Assembly (NCBI RefSeq): GCF_003730015.1
Contig: NZ_RJTU01000055.1
Coordinates: forward strand, 1 to 64,000
Length of the DNA stretch: 64,000 nt
Direction of reading: 5' to 3'
Source of the DNA: Epilithonimonas hominis
GTDB lineage: Bacteria; Bacteroidota; Bacteroidia; Flavobacteriales; Weeksellaceae
The position numbers and the translations under genes were made by a program. Within the stretch, counting starts at the first letter, position 1, and the number at the start of each line of letters is the position of its first letter. Below the pieces are notes generated by a model. That model searched no databases. It saw only the letters and a program-made list of their open reading frames with translations, and had not been told where the DNA came from. Positions 19,390 to 27,520 of this stretch are shown piece by piece.

Positions 19390-19441
19390 TTTTTATTAAT
19401 ACCTAATTTGTAAAAATTAGAATAACCTTATAAAACTTATA

Positions 19442-19804
19442 ATGAAAAATAGATTATCACTCTCCATTATAAGTTTTATAGTATGTAGTTTTTTACATTC
19501 TTGCAAAGGTTATGATTACCGAGGATGGAATAATTATCCTAAATATAATTCTTATTTGATAGTCAAATTGAATGAAGACTTTAACAAAGTTTTAAATTGT
19601 TCTGTTAATGGATATAGTTGGAGTATTAAAAATGAAAAAGCATTTAACAATATCAGATTTTTAGAAAAAATTCAACAAAATCAAAATTGCTCAGAAATAT
19701 GGAATTTTAAAGCCTTTAAAATTGGAAAAGATTCGATTGTTTTTGAATATAGAAAAGGCGCTGATGTTGTTGTCAGGAACACAATAATCGTTGAGGTAGA
19801 ATAG
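19442..19804 (+). CDS. small lipoprotein, possibly chagasin-like (I42) inhibitor
   Basis: A 120-residue predicted lipoprotein (lipobox LHSC, Cys about residue 21). I do not recognise it firmly. The pattern NGYSWSI (about 59-65), then WNFKAFKIGKDSIVFEYRKG (about 88-107) and a final hydrophobic strand TIIVEVE recalls the chagasin/I42 cysteine-protease inhibitors (NPTTGYxW; FxFxAxxxGxxxLxFxYxRPW; final strand). The RPW motif is replaced by RKG, so activity is doubtful. It stands between valS and a DUF4241 gene with short spacers and no clear terminator. The alternative is a plain lineage-specific lipoprotein. Confidence 0.55.
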   Translation: MKNRLSLSIISFIVCSFLHSCKGYDYRGWNNYPKYNSYLIVKLNEDFNKVLNCSVNGYSWSIKNEKAFNNIRFLEKIQQNQNCSEIWNFKAFKIGKDSIVFEYRKGADVVVRNTIIVEVE

Positions 19805-19865
19805 ACTTCTTTTTATAAATTTAAAAAAACTTCGGACATTAATTTTTGACTTCCGATTTTATAAA

Positions 19866-20510
19866 ATGACTCACATAGAAAACATTAAAAAATTATTCTC
19901 CCGCGACTTCGTAGAAAATCCATTGTTGGAAACCTACGAAGCCGGGAAAATTCATATATCATCAGGGAAAATTGTAGCTAGTGATGCTTTGATTTCGCCT
20001 GATCATTCGGCTTTTAATCAGGAATTTCCAAAAGGTGATTTTACGGTTTTGGTTCATAAAGAAAGAGAATCCAATTGTATTGCTTACGCAGAAATTGTAT
20101 TTGATAAAAATCAATTGGCTGAAAATTGGGCTTTGGCTCTTTGTGATAATCAAAATATAAACGATCTGAAAGACGAAGAAATCTACGGTTTCCTTGTAGA
20201 GTCCGGAATGGGAACTTTTATGGATAAGGAAGCTCAAGTTTCTCTGAATGCTTTAGAGCAAGATCTTTTTCATAAAAAAGGCGCTGATTTTATGGGAATT
20301 TATGAAGAATTTTTCCATTCTCATTTTTTTGATGAAAAAGGTGCTATAGATCAGTTTGCGGTTTTGAAACCTTATGATAACAAACCGGAAAATATTGTCG
20401 CATTTGAAACGGGTTATGGTGAAGGATTTTATGCAACGTATATTGGTTATTCTAAAGATAATCAGCCAGTTAAATTAATTTCAGAATTTATAGAAATCAA
20501 AGCAGATTAA
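19866..20510 (+). CDS. DUF4241 domain-containing protein
   Basis: Cytosolic protein of 214 residues with no signal peptide. It matches DUF4241: ISSGKIVASDALISP near the N terminus, then PKGDFTVLVH, AYAEIVFDKNQ, the middle FLVESGMGTFMDKEAQ, and the C-terminal FETGYGEGFYATYIGYSKDNQPV, which gives the Gly-rich turn of the family. The biochemical role is unknown; some relatives occur near polymorphic toxins as immunity-like proteins, but no toxin gene is seen here. It lies 61 nt after the small lipoprotein and 65 nt before the PfkB kinase gene. Confidence 0.8.
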   Translation: MTHIENIKKLFSRDFVENPLLETYEAGKIHISSGKIVASDALISPDHSAFNQEFPKGDFTVLVHKERESNCIAYAEIVFDKNQLAENWALALCDNQNINDLKDEEIYGFLVESGMGTFMDKEAQVSLNALEQDLFHKKGADFMGIYEEFFHSHFFDEKGAIDQFAVLKPYDNKPENIVAFETGYGEGFYATYIGYSKDNQPVKLISEFIEIKAD

Positions 20511-20575
20511 TTGATTACATTAGCCAAGATGAAATTGCAAATATTGCGTTCTGATGATAATAATGCCAATTACAA

Positions 20576-21466
20576 ATGAAACTAAGTAACATAAAACCAA
20601 ATATAGTAGTTGTCGGGAGTTCTTCTATAGATCTTGTTCTGAAGACTTCAAAAATCCCGACCGCCAATAATACGGTTCTGGCAGAGAGTCTAAAAAGTTT
20701 TTTAGGTGGCAAAGGTGCAAACCAGGCCATTGCGACTTCACGTTTAGGAGCTCAGACTTACTTTATAAGCCGTGTCGGCATGGATCCGTTCGGGCAACAG
20801 GTACTCAGAAACCTGAATGACGAAGCGGTAAATGTAGCTTATGTGGTAGAAGATGAAGATGAGGACACAGGTACAGCATATGTCACAGCATCTGACGAAG
20901 GGAATGCTATAACAGTAGTGCCTGCTGCTAATTATAAATTATCTCCCAAAGATATAGCGGAAGCAGAAAAATATTTACTAGCCGCAGATCTGATTTTGAC
21001 TCAGCTGGAAATACCCATGCAAACTGTTGAATTTTTATTCAAAAAAGCGGAGACTCTAAATAAAAAAATAGGAATATATGCAGCTCCTGCAAGCCGCCTT
21101 TCTGACGAAATCATTCAGTATGCAAGTTTTATCGTAGCCAAAAGTACGGATCTGGAAATAATTTTCGGAGAAGGTAACCGGGAGGACATCATCAAACATC
21201 TGCCAAATAAACTTTTTGTAAGAGACGGTGCCAACAGCACCAGCTATTTTGATGGCAAAGAAATGAAATACTTCCGCAAAAATCCAAGCACCGAAGCTCA
21301 TAATATGGGATTGGGAGATGCTTTTACATCGGGATTTTCTATTGCACTACTTCACGGAAACTCAATCGAAGACTGCGTAAAGTTTGGGAACGATGTTGCG
21401 CTAAAGGCAGCAGATTACAGAGGCTCTCAAAAAGGATTGCCATACTTGGAAGATTTCCAAAACTGA
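20576..21466 (+). CDS. PfkB-family carbohydrate kinase (ribokinase-like)
   Basis: Sugar or nucleoside kinase of 296 residues. The N-terminal PfkB signature LGGKGANQAIATSRLGAQ (about 43-60) is typical of ribokinases. The C-terminal signature, usually DTTGAGD, reads HNMGLGDAFTSGF (about 241-253): the catalytic Asp and oxyanion Gly are kept but the first Asp and the Ala are replaced by Asn and Leu. The loop VRDGANSTSYFDG corresponds to the ATP-binding strand. It is likely soluble and ATP-dependent; substrate unassigned, ribose being the default guess. The next gene, a hydrolase, is 81 nt away on the same strand. Confidence 0.85.
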   Translation: MKLSNIKPNIVVVGSSSIDLVLKTSKIPTANNTVLAESLKSFLGGKGANQAIATSRLGAQTYFISRVGMDPFGQQVLRNLNDEAVNVAYVVEDEDEDTGTAYVTASDEGNAITVVPAANYKLSPKDIAEAEKYLLAADLILTQLEIPMQTVEFLFKKAETLNKKIGIYAAPASRLSDEIIQYASFIVAKSTDLEIIFGEGNREDIIKHLPNKLFVRDGANSTSYFDGKEMKYFRKNPSTEAHNMGLGDAFTSGFSIALLHGNSIEDCVKFGNDVALKAADYRGSQKGLPYLEDFQN

Positions 21467-21547
21467 TATTGCCTGCATATCAAATTCTAACCTGTTAGCC
21501 AATCATATTTTTTACTTTTATAAAATGATTAGCTCATATCATTTTAG

Positions 21548-22402
21548 ATGAAACGTATTGACATTATAACAAAAGACCATTACAGCTTAGCAGCGCATCT
21601 TTTCGAACCGCAGATTTCAAATCAAAAAGTTTTACTGATCAATTCGGCCACTGGTGTTAAACAGCAGATTTATTTTTCAGTGGCGCAGTTTTTTGCAGAT
21701 CACGGTTTTACTGTAATTACATATGATTATCGAGGCATCGGGCTTTCCAAGCCTCACAAGATGCGTGGTTTCGAAGCATCTATGAGAGTGTGGGGAACTA
21801 CAGATTACCAAGCTTTGACCGATTATATCAAGAGTAATTTTGAGGATTATAAAAAATACTGTCTCGGACATTCCGTGGGTGCACTGATCTTAGGCATGAA
21901 TCCAGACTCGGAAATATTTGAAGAATTTATTTTTGTCGGTACCCAAAATGCTTTTGTAGGAAATCTCAGATTAAAAACAAAAATAGAAGCTTATTTGGGT
22001 TTCGGAATCGTACAACCTCTGTTTACAGTATTGTTAGGCTATTTTCCCGCCAGTTGGTTTGGCTTAGGTGAAAGCTTGCCTTCCGGAAGCGCTTTTGATT
22101 GGAGAATCCTGATCCTGAATAAAAAATCAACGAACAATCTGTTGGAAAAATCTGCGGATTTTTCAAAAAAATTGAAACAAAAGGTTTTGGTCATCTGGGC
22201 AGAAGATGATGCGTGGCTCACCGAAAAGGGAGTAAAATCTCTTCTCGAAAATACTTACGCAAATCTCCGCCCTACTTACAGACACATTTATACCTCGGAG
22301 TCTGAGAAAGGTGAAATAGGACATGTCAACTTTTTCAGAAGCTACAACAGGAAACTCTGGAAAATCCTTCTAGAAAGATTAGAAGTAGACACCAGATATT
22401 AA
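21548..22402 (+). CDS. alpha/beta hydrolase
   Basis: Soluble hydrolase of 284 residues. The nucleophile elbow is GHSVGALI (Ser about residue 111), an oxyanion-type segment is LLINSATGVKQ near 31-41, and YDYRGIGLSKP is the conserved second strand-turn of the superfamily. The acid and His candidates are the Asp pair in WAEDDAWL and the His in GEIGHVNFF near the C terminus. It resembles the predicted alpha/beta hydrolases of COG4757. No lid domain is obvious and the substrate is unknown. Confidence 0.88.
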   Translation: MKRIDIITKDHYSLAAHLFEPQISNQKVLLINSATGVKQQIYFSVAQFFADHGFTVITYDYRGIGLSKPHKMRGFEASMRVWGTTDYQALTDYIKSNFEDYKKYCLGHSVGALILGMNPDSEIFEEFIFVGTQNAFVGNLRLKTKIEAYLGFGIVQPLFTVLLGYFPASWFGLGESLPSGSAFDWRILILNKKSTNNLLEKSADFSKKLKQKVLVIWAEDDAWLTEKGVKSLLENTYANLRPTYRHIYTSESEKGEIGHVNFFRSYNRKLWKILLERLEVDTRY

Positions 22403-22521
22403 AACTTAGGCATCAATTTTAACATCAATGACCTAGATTTGAAAAAATATCATTAAACACTTTTCAATTATTTAGTACAAAAAGGATTCTCCACATTTGT
22501 AATTTAATCTAATAATTTAAA

Positions 22522-23166
22522 ATGGAGTTAATACACAAAACAATTAACTTGGTTAAAGAAAAACTGGAAGGGACAGAATCCGGACACGATTGGTTTCACA
22601 TCGAACGTGTATGGAAATTAAGTCTTAAAATCCAGGAAAAGGAAGGTGGAGATAAACTGATAATTGAGTTAGCTGCACTTCTTCACGATATCGCAGACGC
22701 CAAATTCCATAATGGTGATGAAACTTTGGCTTCAAAAATTGTTCGTAATTTTCTTACAGAACAGAATCTAGATCCTAGTGTTATGGAGAAGGTTATTTTT
22801 ATCATAGAAAATATGTCTTTCAAAAACAGAAATGACGCACCGGAAAACCTGCCTCTAGAACTGAAAATAGTGCAGGATGCCGATAGGCTGGATGCAATCG
22901 GCGCTATTGGCATTGCTAGGACTTTCAATTTTGGTGGCTATAAAAACAATCTGATGTACCATCCTGACATCAAACCCAAACTTAATCAAACAAAGGAAGA
23001 ATATAAAAAATCGAACGGAACTACCATCAACCATTTTTACGAAAAGCTACTCCTTCTGAAAGATCTTCTCAATACAGATACTGCAAAAAATATTGCAGAT
23101 CATAGACATCAGTTTATGCTGCAATTTCTGGAAGAATTTTATAATGAGTGGAATGTCAATTTATAA
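22522..23166 (+). CDS. HD-domain phosphohydrolase (YedJ-like)
   Basis: Metal-dependent phosphohydrolase of 214 residues. The HD superfamily ligands are visible: His in SGHDWFHIERVW (about 22-33), the HD pair in ALLHDIADAKFH (about 53-64), and the distal Asp in VQDADRLDAIGAIGIARTF (about 117-135). This last block, with the GAIGIARTF run, is typical of the YedJ/YpgQ group. Substrates in the group include nucleotides, but this is not resolvable here. A membrane-protein gene follows 28 nt later. Confidence 0.88.
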   Translation: MELIHKTINLVKEKLEGTESGHDWFHIERVWKLSLKIQEKEGGDKLIIELAALLHDIADAKFHNGDETLASKIVRNFLTEQNLDPSVMEKVIFIIENMSFKNRNDAPENLPLELKIVQDADRLDAIGAIGIARTFNFGGYKNNLMYHPDIKPKLNQTKEEYKKSNGTTINHFYEKLLLLKDLLNTDTAKNIADHRHQFMLQFLEEFYNEWNVNL

Positions 23167-23194
23167 TTGGAGATAAACTATTATCTTTGCGGGG

Positions 23195-23782
23195 ATGATA
23201 ATATTCCTCATACTAATTTTTCTGATTATTGCGCTTTTTCTGTCCGGGATTCGTTCAGAAAAGTGGAATCTGTGGAGCAAGGTCGCCAGAATTATAATTA
23301 CAATTTCTGCTGCTGCTTATTTTACATTTTGGTTTGTAGAAAAAAGCGTGTCCCAGTTTTTGGAAAACTCGCTTGCCGTACAGGTCATTAATTATCTTCC
23401 CCAGCCTATTGATTTTTATATTATTCGGGTTCAGGATGATAATGGTGTCCAAAGTTACAGTTCTAAACACCTAGGGCAGATCCGTCCGGAATATTTCCGA
23501 ATAGAATATCTTAATATGCAAAAATCCGACGAATTTTGGGTCGCTGGATATATCGGAAAAGAAAAGATGGTTTATTTTTCGCAGATTGCTGTTCCCAATA
23601 AAAATGAGGATAAAATAGTGGAGGTAAGAAATTACATCAATCACAGTCTGAAACTGTCAGCCATTGCGGCAGATAATGTATCAAAACTTAAATACGATAA
23701 TATAAAGCTGAGCATCTGGGTAACTTTGGATCTGCTTCTGATTTTTCTGAACGCCGTTTTATTACTCAGAAGAAGAAAATAA
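23195..23782 (+). CDS. hypothetical membrane protein
   Basis: 195 residues, family not recognised. Membrane segments: 1-18, about 28-47, and a C-terminal helix at about 172-190 ending in RRRK. Between them lies a soluble domain of about 110 residues (DFYIIRVQDDNGVQ to VPNKNEDKI), probably periplasmic, followed by an amphipathic stretch. A -7-like box TATCTTTG (23182-23189) ends 5 nt before the ATG. It may equally be read through from the HD gene. A terminator hairpin follows. Confidence 0.75.
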   Translation: MIIFLILIFLIIALFLSGIRSEKWNLWSKVARIIITISAAAYFTFWFVEKSVSQFLENSLAVQVINYLPQPIDFYIIRVQDDNGVQSYSSKHLGQIRPEYFRIEYLNMQKSDEFWVAGYIGKEKMVYFSQIAVPNKNEDKIVEVRNYINHSLKLSAIAADNVSKLKYDNIKLSIWVTLDLLLIFLNAVLLLRRRK

Positions 23783-23800
23783 ATTTACAATCTAGAATAT

Positions 23801-23848
23801 AAACTTTCCGTTAAGTTAACAGCGTCTTGTCGGACTAACGGAAAGTTT
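23801..23848. terminator. terminator between the membrane-protein gene and hemB
   Basis: Perfect 13-bp stem AAACTTTCCGTTA (23801-23813) / TAACGGAAAGTTT (23836-23848) with a 22-nt loop, then T-rich, between convergent genes. Confidence 0.8.
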
Positions 23849-23855
23849 TTGTTTT

Positions 23856-24842
23856 TTATCTGTTCAAAAGTTTGGCAACTTCTGGTGCTGCATAAGTGAA
23901 AATCATATCTGCTCCAGCGCGTTTGATGCTGGTTAAACTTTCTATCAATACTTTATCATTATCTAACCAACCGTTTTGGGCAGCCGCTTTCAGCATTGCA
24001 TATTCTCCACTGACTTGATAAACAGCGATTGGTTGCGTGATGAGTTCACGGATTTTTGAAACGATATCCAGATAAGGCATTCCGGGTTTTATCATAATAA
24101 TATCTGCACCTTCTTCTACATCTCTCAAAGCTTCATCAATCGCTTCACGGGAATTATGGAAATCCATCTGGTAAGTTTTTTTGTCAGCAGGAATTTCTTG
24201 GGCATCAACAGGCGCACTGTCCAAAGCACTTCTGAAAGGTCCATAAAAAGCACTTGCATATTTGGCTGCGTAAGATAAAATTCCAACATCTGTAAATCCG
24301 TTCTCTTCCAAACCTTCTCGCATTGCCAAAACGCGGCCGTCCATCATATCGCTTGGTGCTAAAATGTCTGCTCCGGCTTCTGCTAAAGAAATTCCCATTT
24401 TTGTGAGTGCTTCTACCGTAGAATCGTTATCAATTTTTCCGTTTTTGATAATCCCGTCGTGACCATACATTGAATATGGATCCAGCGCTACATCGGGCAT
24501 TATTACAACTCCAGGAACTGCATCTTTGATAGCTTTGATAGTGGTTTGCATCAATCCGTTTGGATTCCAAGCTTCTTTTCCTGTATTATCTTTCAAGTTA
24601 TCTGAAACCTTCATATAAAGATTGACCGCCTTGATTCCCAAATTATAATTTTCTTTAACAGTTTGTACGGTTAAATCTAAACTTTGCCTAAAAACACCAG
24701 GCATCGAGGAAATGGCTTCTTTTTTGTTATTACCTTCCATAACAAACATTGGCAACACCAAATCGTTTGTTGTAAGGTTAGTTTCACGAACTAGACTTCT
24801 GATAGAATCGTTGGCTCTTAGTCTTCTGTTTCTTGAAATCAT
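23856..24842 (-). CDS. hemB: delta-aminolevulinic acid dehydratase (porphobilinogen synthase)
   Basis: Condenses two 5-aminolevulinate molecules to porphobilinogen in haem synthesis. It has 328 residues, normal size. The two Schiff-base Lys lie in SYAAKYASAFYGPF and in MIKPGMPYLDIV. The metal-site loop that in zinc enzymes holds three Cys reads DVALDPYSMYGHDGII, with none, as in magnesium-type enzymes of Pseudomonas and plants. The APSDMMDGR motif is intact. A -7 box TAAATTTG is read on the minus strand at 24859-24866. It is a single gene, divergent from the next. Confidence 0.97.
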   Translation of the reverse strand: MISRNRRLRANDSIRSLVRETNLTTNDLVLPMFVMEGNNKKEAISSMPGVFRQSLDLTVQTVKENYNLGIKAVNLYMKVSDNLKDNTGKEAWNPNGLMQTTIKAIKDAVPGVVIMPDVALDPYSMYGHDGIIKNGKIDNDSTVEALTKMGISLAEAGADILAPSDMMDGRVLAMREGLEENGFTDVGILSYAAKYASAFYGPFRSALDSAPVDAQEIPADKKTYQMDFHNSREAIDEALRDVEEGADIIMIKPGMPYLDIVSKIRELITQPIAVYQVSGEYAMLKAAAQNGWLDNDKVLIESLTSIKRAGADMIFTYAAPEVAKLLNR

Positions 24843-24888
24843 TTTTTAAAATTTTATGCAAATTTACTTATACTTTCGCGGATAGACT

Positions 24889-24920
24889 ATTGCATATAAA
24901 TTTTATTTAAAATATATTTG
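24889..24920 (+). promoter_or_regulatory. promoter of the T9SS sorting-domain gene
   Basis: ATTG (24889-24892), 20-nt spacer, -7 box TATATTTG (24913-24920), giving a start near 24927 and a leader of about 24 nt. Confidence 0.6.
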
Positions 24921-24950
24921 TATTAATTGTTTAGATACACGCCAAAGCGA

Positions 24951-25298
24951 ATGAAAAAATTTCTATTCTTTATTATATTTACGGTAGTTTCAATTGGATT
25001 TTCGGGAGAAATGAAGGCTCAGTCTACTCGTATCATCGGAGGACAAAGATCGGATGACGGTATTCTTGTAGCTTATCCAAATCCTACAAAAGATGTCCTA
25101 ATCCTAAAATCAAAAGATGATTCTGCTAAAATCAAAACCGTCACTTTCTTTTCGATTTTGGGTGCACAGGTTGCAGAATATGCAATAAACAGTAACAATG
25201 CCGAGTTGAGGCTGGACAAATTACGTCCGGGAAAATATCTAATGAGATATCTTTTGGATGATAACACACAGAAAATCACACAGATCATCAAACAGTAA
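24951..25298 (+). CDS. mini-protein made almost only of a T9SS type A sorting domain
   Basis: Exported protein of 115 residues starting at MKKFLFF (24951). A signal peptide is cut after about residue 24 (MKAQ). Twelve or so residues follow, then a complete type IX secretion C-terminal domain: VAYPNPTKDVLIL, a central FFSILGAQV strand, LRLDKLRPGKYLMRYLL, and a final basic KITQIIKQ. Such domains normally send large cargo to the cell surface; here there is no cargo. It is single, with its own promoter and terminator, opposite hemB. It could be a competitor or regulator of the secretion machinery, or a remnant of a larger gene. Confidence 0.82.
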   Translation: MKKFLFFIIFTVVSIGFSGEMKAQSTRIIGGQRSDDGILVAYPNPTKDVLILKSKDDSAKIKTVTFFSILGAQVAEYAINSNNAELRLDKLRPGKYLMRYLLDDNTQKITQIIKQ

Positions 25299-25318
25299 GT
25301 TTAGTTTTTAAAATATAT

Positions 25319-25344
25319 TGCCGGTTTTTTAGCCGGCATTTTTT
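25319..25344 (+). terminator. terminator of the T9SS sorting-domain gene
   Basis: TGCCGG (25319-25324) / CCGGCA (25333-25338) stem with an 8-nt loop followed by six T. Confidence 0.85.
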
Positions 25345-25393
25345 AATTCATCTTTCAGTTGCGTAAATTTGCCGTAACCAAGAAAATTAAATT

Positions 25394-27064
25394 ATGGGAA
25401 AATTAATTACTTTAGTTTTTATCATTTTATTCCAAGCTATCAACGGTCAATTCAGGAATTCTTTGTACGATAACCAACAGCTAAATATTTCTTTAAAAGG
25501 CGGCTTGGATTTTCCTTCTTATGACAATCAATCCAAATTCATAGATTACAAGTACAATCTAAATCTAGGAACCTCTTTTGACTATTATTTCAACTGGATT
25601 GGACTTGGAATTGATTTCGATTATCTTAAAAACAAACCGAAGAACACTTATCCAACAGAAAATGTATACAACGGAACTACTCCACTTTCTAATATCCATT
25701 TAAATGAGAATAATGTTGAAAGGTTATTTCTTGGAATTGGTCCCAACTTCCGATATGTGATGAATGATAATCTGAGTCTAGCTTTCAAATTAAAAGGTGG
25801 AATTTCTAATATCAAAGGTGGCGAAACATCATTAATGGCAAATAATTACAATCTTAATTTTCATAATGGATACAACGGAAAAAACATTCTAACGGGAAAA
25901 GGTCAGATTGAATTAAATTGGTTTTTTTCAGAATATGTTGGGCTGAATATTGGTGGTTATTATATTCAGCATTTTAAAGCTAATGATCAAATTAAAAATA
26001 ATTCTGTTGCGGGATATATTCCTTTTACGGAAAACAACAATCGTTATAATATTAATCCTTCAGCTCTTGAAATCAGAAATAAAAGTCTTGAACATGAGAT
26101 TCATTCAGCTGGAGTTTTTGCTGGCTTGACTTTCAGAATTCCGACCGGTGGTTCTGAACCCAATTATGGTTTATCAGTTATTGCCCGAGATAAAGAAACG
26201 GGTTTAATTTTGCCTGATACCTTTGTAGAACTTTTTAAAAACGGGAAACGTATTTATTTTGCAAGAACCAATTCGCAGGGTGTCGCTTTTTTCAAAAATA
26301 TCAAACCAGATAATTACGAAATCAAAGGAAGTCTTTATAATATAGACCTCATCTCCAATAAAGCAGACAAAGATGAATTTGTAAGAAATTCCACCATCAA
26401 AAAAGAGATATCAACCGATGCTGAAATGTTCTTTGTGAAAGGTCAGGTGACTATCTGTAATTCCAAAAATCCTTTACGAGATGTAACTGTTGTCGTAAAA
26501 AATAATGAAACTGAAATCTATCAAGAAATAAAAACAGATGCTGATGGAAAATTTCATTTCAAAGCAGACAAGAATTCAACGTACACCATTTATGGTAAAA
26601 AAGGAAATTACTTTTCCCAAACAGAAATGGTGACTTCTAAAAAAGTAGATAGAACGAATACACTTTTTCTAAATCTCCAAGTTTGTATGGAAGAAACTAC
26701 GTGTGGAAAGCAAATTAACCTGAAGAATATTCATTACGACTTGGATAAATATTTTATCCGTGAAGATGCAAAAGCCGAGCTTAATAAATTGGTTCAGTTT
26801 ATGAAAGATAATCCCAAAATTAGCGTAGAATTATCTTCTCATACTGACTCGCGAGCTTCTGATGATTATAATAAAACACTTTCGCAGAATCGCGCCAATG
26901 CAGCAGTGGATTATTTAGTTTCCAAAGGAATAAGTAACACGAGACTAAAGCCAATCGGATATGGAGAAACTCGGCTTCTGAATCGATGCACTAATGGCAT
27001 AGATTGTTCAGAAGAACAACATCAAACCAATAGAAGAACAGAAATGAAAGTTATCTGTCCTTGA
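25394..27064 (+). CDS. OmpA-family outer membrane protein with carboxypeptidase-regulatory-like repeats
   Basis: Outer-membrane protein of 556 residues. After the signal peptide (cut near NGQF, about residue 20) comes a beta-rich part (about 20-255) with alternating aromatic strands, likely an eight-stranded barrel. Two CarboxypepD_reg-like beta-sandwich domains follow (about 265-345 and 350-430; LPDTFVELFKNGKRI and LRDVTVVVKNNETEI). The C-terminal OmpA domain (about 440-556) has LSSHTDSRASDDYNKTLSQNRANAAVDYL, the peptidoglycan-binding motif, and a Cys pair near RCTNGIDC. It probably anchors the outer membrane to peptidoglycan. Its stop overlaps the convergent VanZ-like gene by 14 nt. Confidence 0.9.
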   Translation: MGKLITLVFIILFQAINGQFRNSLYDNQQLNISLKGGLDFPSYDNQSKFIDYKYNLNLGTSFDYYFNWIGLGIDFDYLKNKPKNTYPTENVYNGTTPLSNIHLNENNVERLFLGIGPNFRYVMNDNLSLAFKLKGGISNIKGGETSLMANNYNLNFHNGYNGKNILTGKGQIELNWFFSEYVGLNIGGYYIQHFKANDQIKNNSVAGYIPFTENNNRYNINPSALEIRNKSLEHEIHSAGVFAGLTFRIPTGGSEPNYGLSVIARDKETGLILPDTFVELFKNGKRIYFARTNSQGVAFFKNIKPDNYEIKGSLYNIDLISNKADKDEFVRNSTIKKEISTDAEMFFVKGQVTICNSKNPLRDVTVVVKNNETEIYQEIKTDADGKFHFKADKNSTYTIYGKKGNYFSQTEMVTSKKVDRTNTLFLNLQVCMEETTCGKQINLKNIHYDLDKYFIREDAKAELNKLVQFMKDNPKISVELSSHTDSRASDDYNKTLSQNRANAAVDYLVSKGISNTRLKPIGYGETRLLNRCTNGIDCSEEQHQTNRRTEMKVICP

Positions 27065-27482
27065 TAAAAAAGTATTTTTTGTAGATGAAAAAACCTATTA
27101 TTGCACCAAAAGTATTGAGAATCACATCATCTATATCTGCCATGCCGCGATTAAAGTAGAACTGAGAAAATTCTAAGATATTTATGATTATAAAAAAAGA
27201 GATGACCATCCATCTGAATTGATTTAATTTTGGATAAAGTATGCCTAAAAAACCATAAGGAATAAAAAGAATGATGTTTCCAAAAATATTTTTGATAAAC
27301 TCTATCTTATTCCATTTGATGACATTTGTTGTATAATCATTGATAGTTTCAAACGGTACAGTTTTTATTTCGAAAAGTATCGTTGGAGAATATCGAAAAG
27401 ATGCAAAAAACAACAGGTATAAAATCCAAATTGTATAAACATTAATAAAAACAGGATAATACCTATTAACAAACAACCTCAT
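27051..27482 (-). CDS. VanZ-like membrane protein
   Basis: Inner-membrane protein of 143 residues. I chose the ATG at 27482 (MRLFVNRYYPVF), because upstream codons in the frame would overlap the divergent alcohol dehydrogenase gene by 150 nt. Four membrane helices are predicted, with the VanZ-like segments NIFGNIILFIPYGFLG (about 74-89) and the DIDDVILNTFGAIIGFF end. VanZ raises teicoplanin resistance in enterococci; chromosomal homologues are mostly of unknown role, so no resistance is implied. Its 3' end overlaps the ompA-family gene's 3' end by 14 nt, leaving no room for a terminator. Confidence 0.82.
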   Translation of the reverse strand: MRLFVNRYYPVFINVYTIWILYLLFFASFRYSPTILFEIKTVPFETINDYTTNVIKWNKIEFIKNIFGNIILFIPYGFLGILYPKLNQFRWMVISFFIIINILEFSQFYFNRGMADIDDVILNTFGAIIGFFIYKKYFFIKDR

Positions 27483-27520
27483 TAAAAATAAATTTGACCC
27501 TATAAAATTATTCAAAAAAA

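Noticed and set aside
27051-27482. VanZ-like gene as an antibiotic-resistance determinant
   Set aside because: Only the general fold is shared; no vanA-type genes are present and chromosomal VanZ-like proteins are common.
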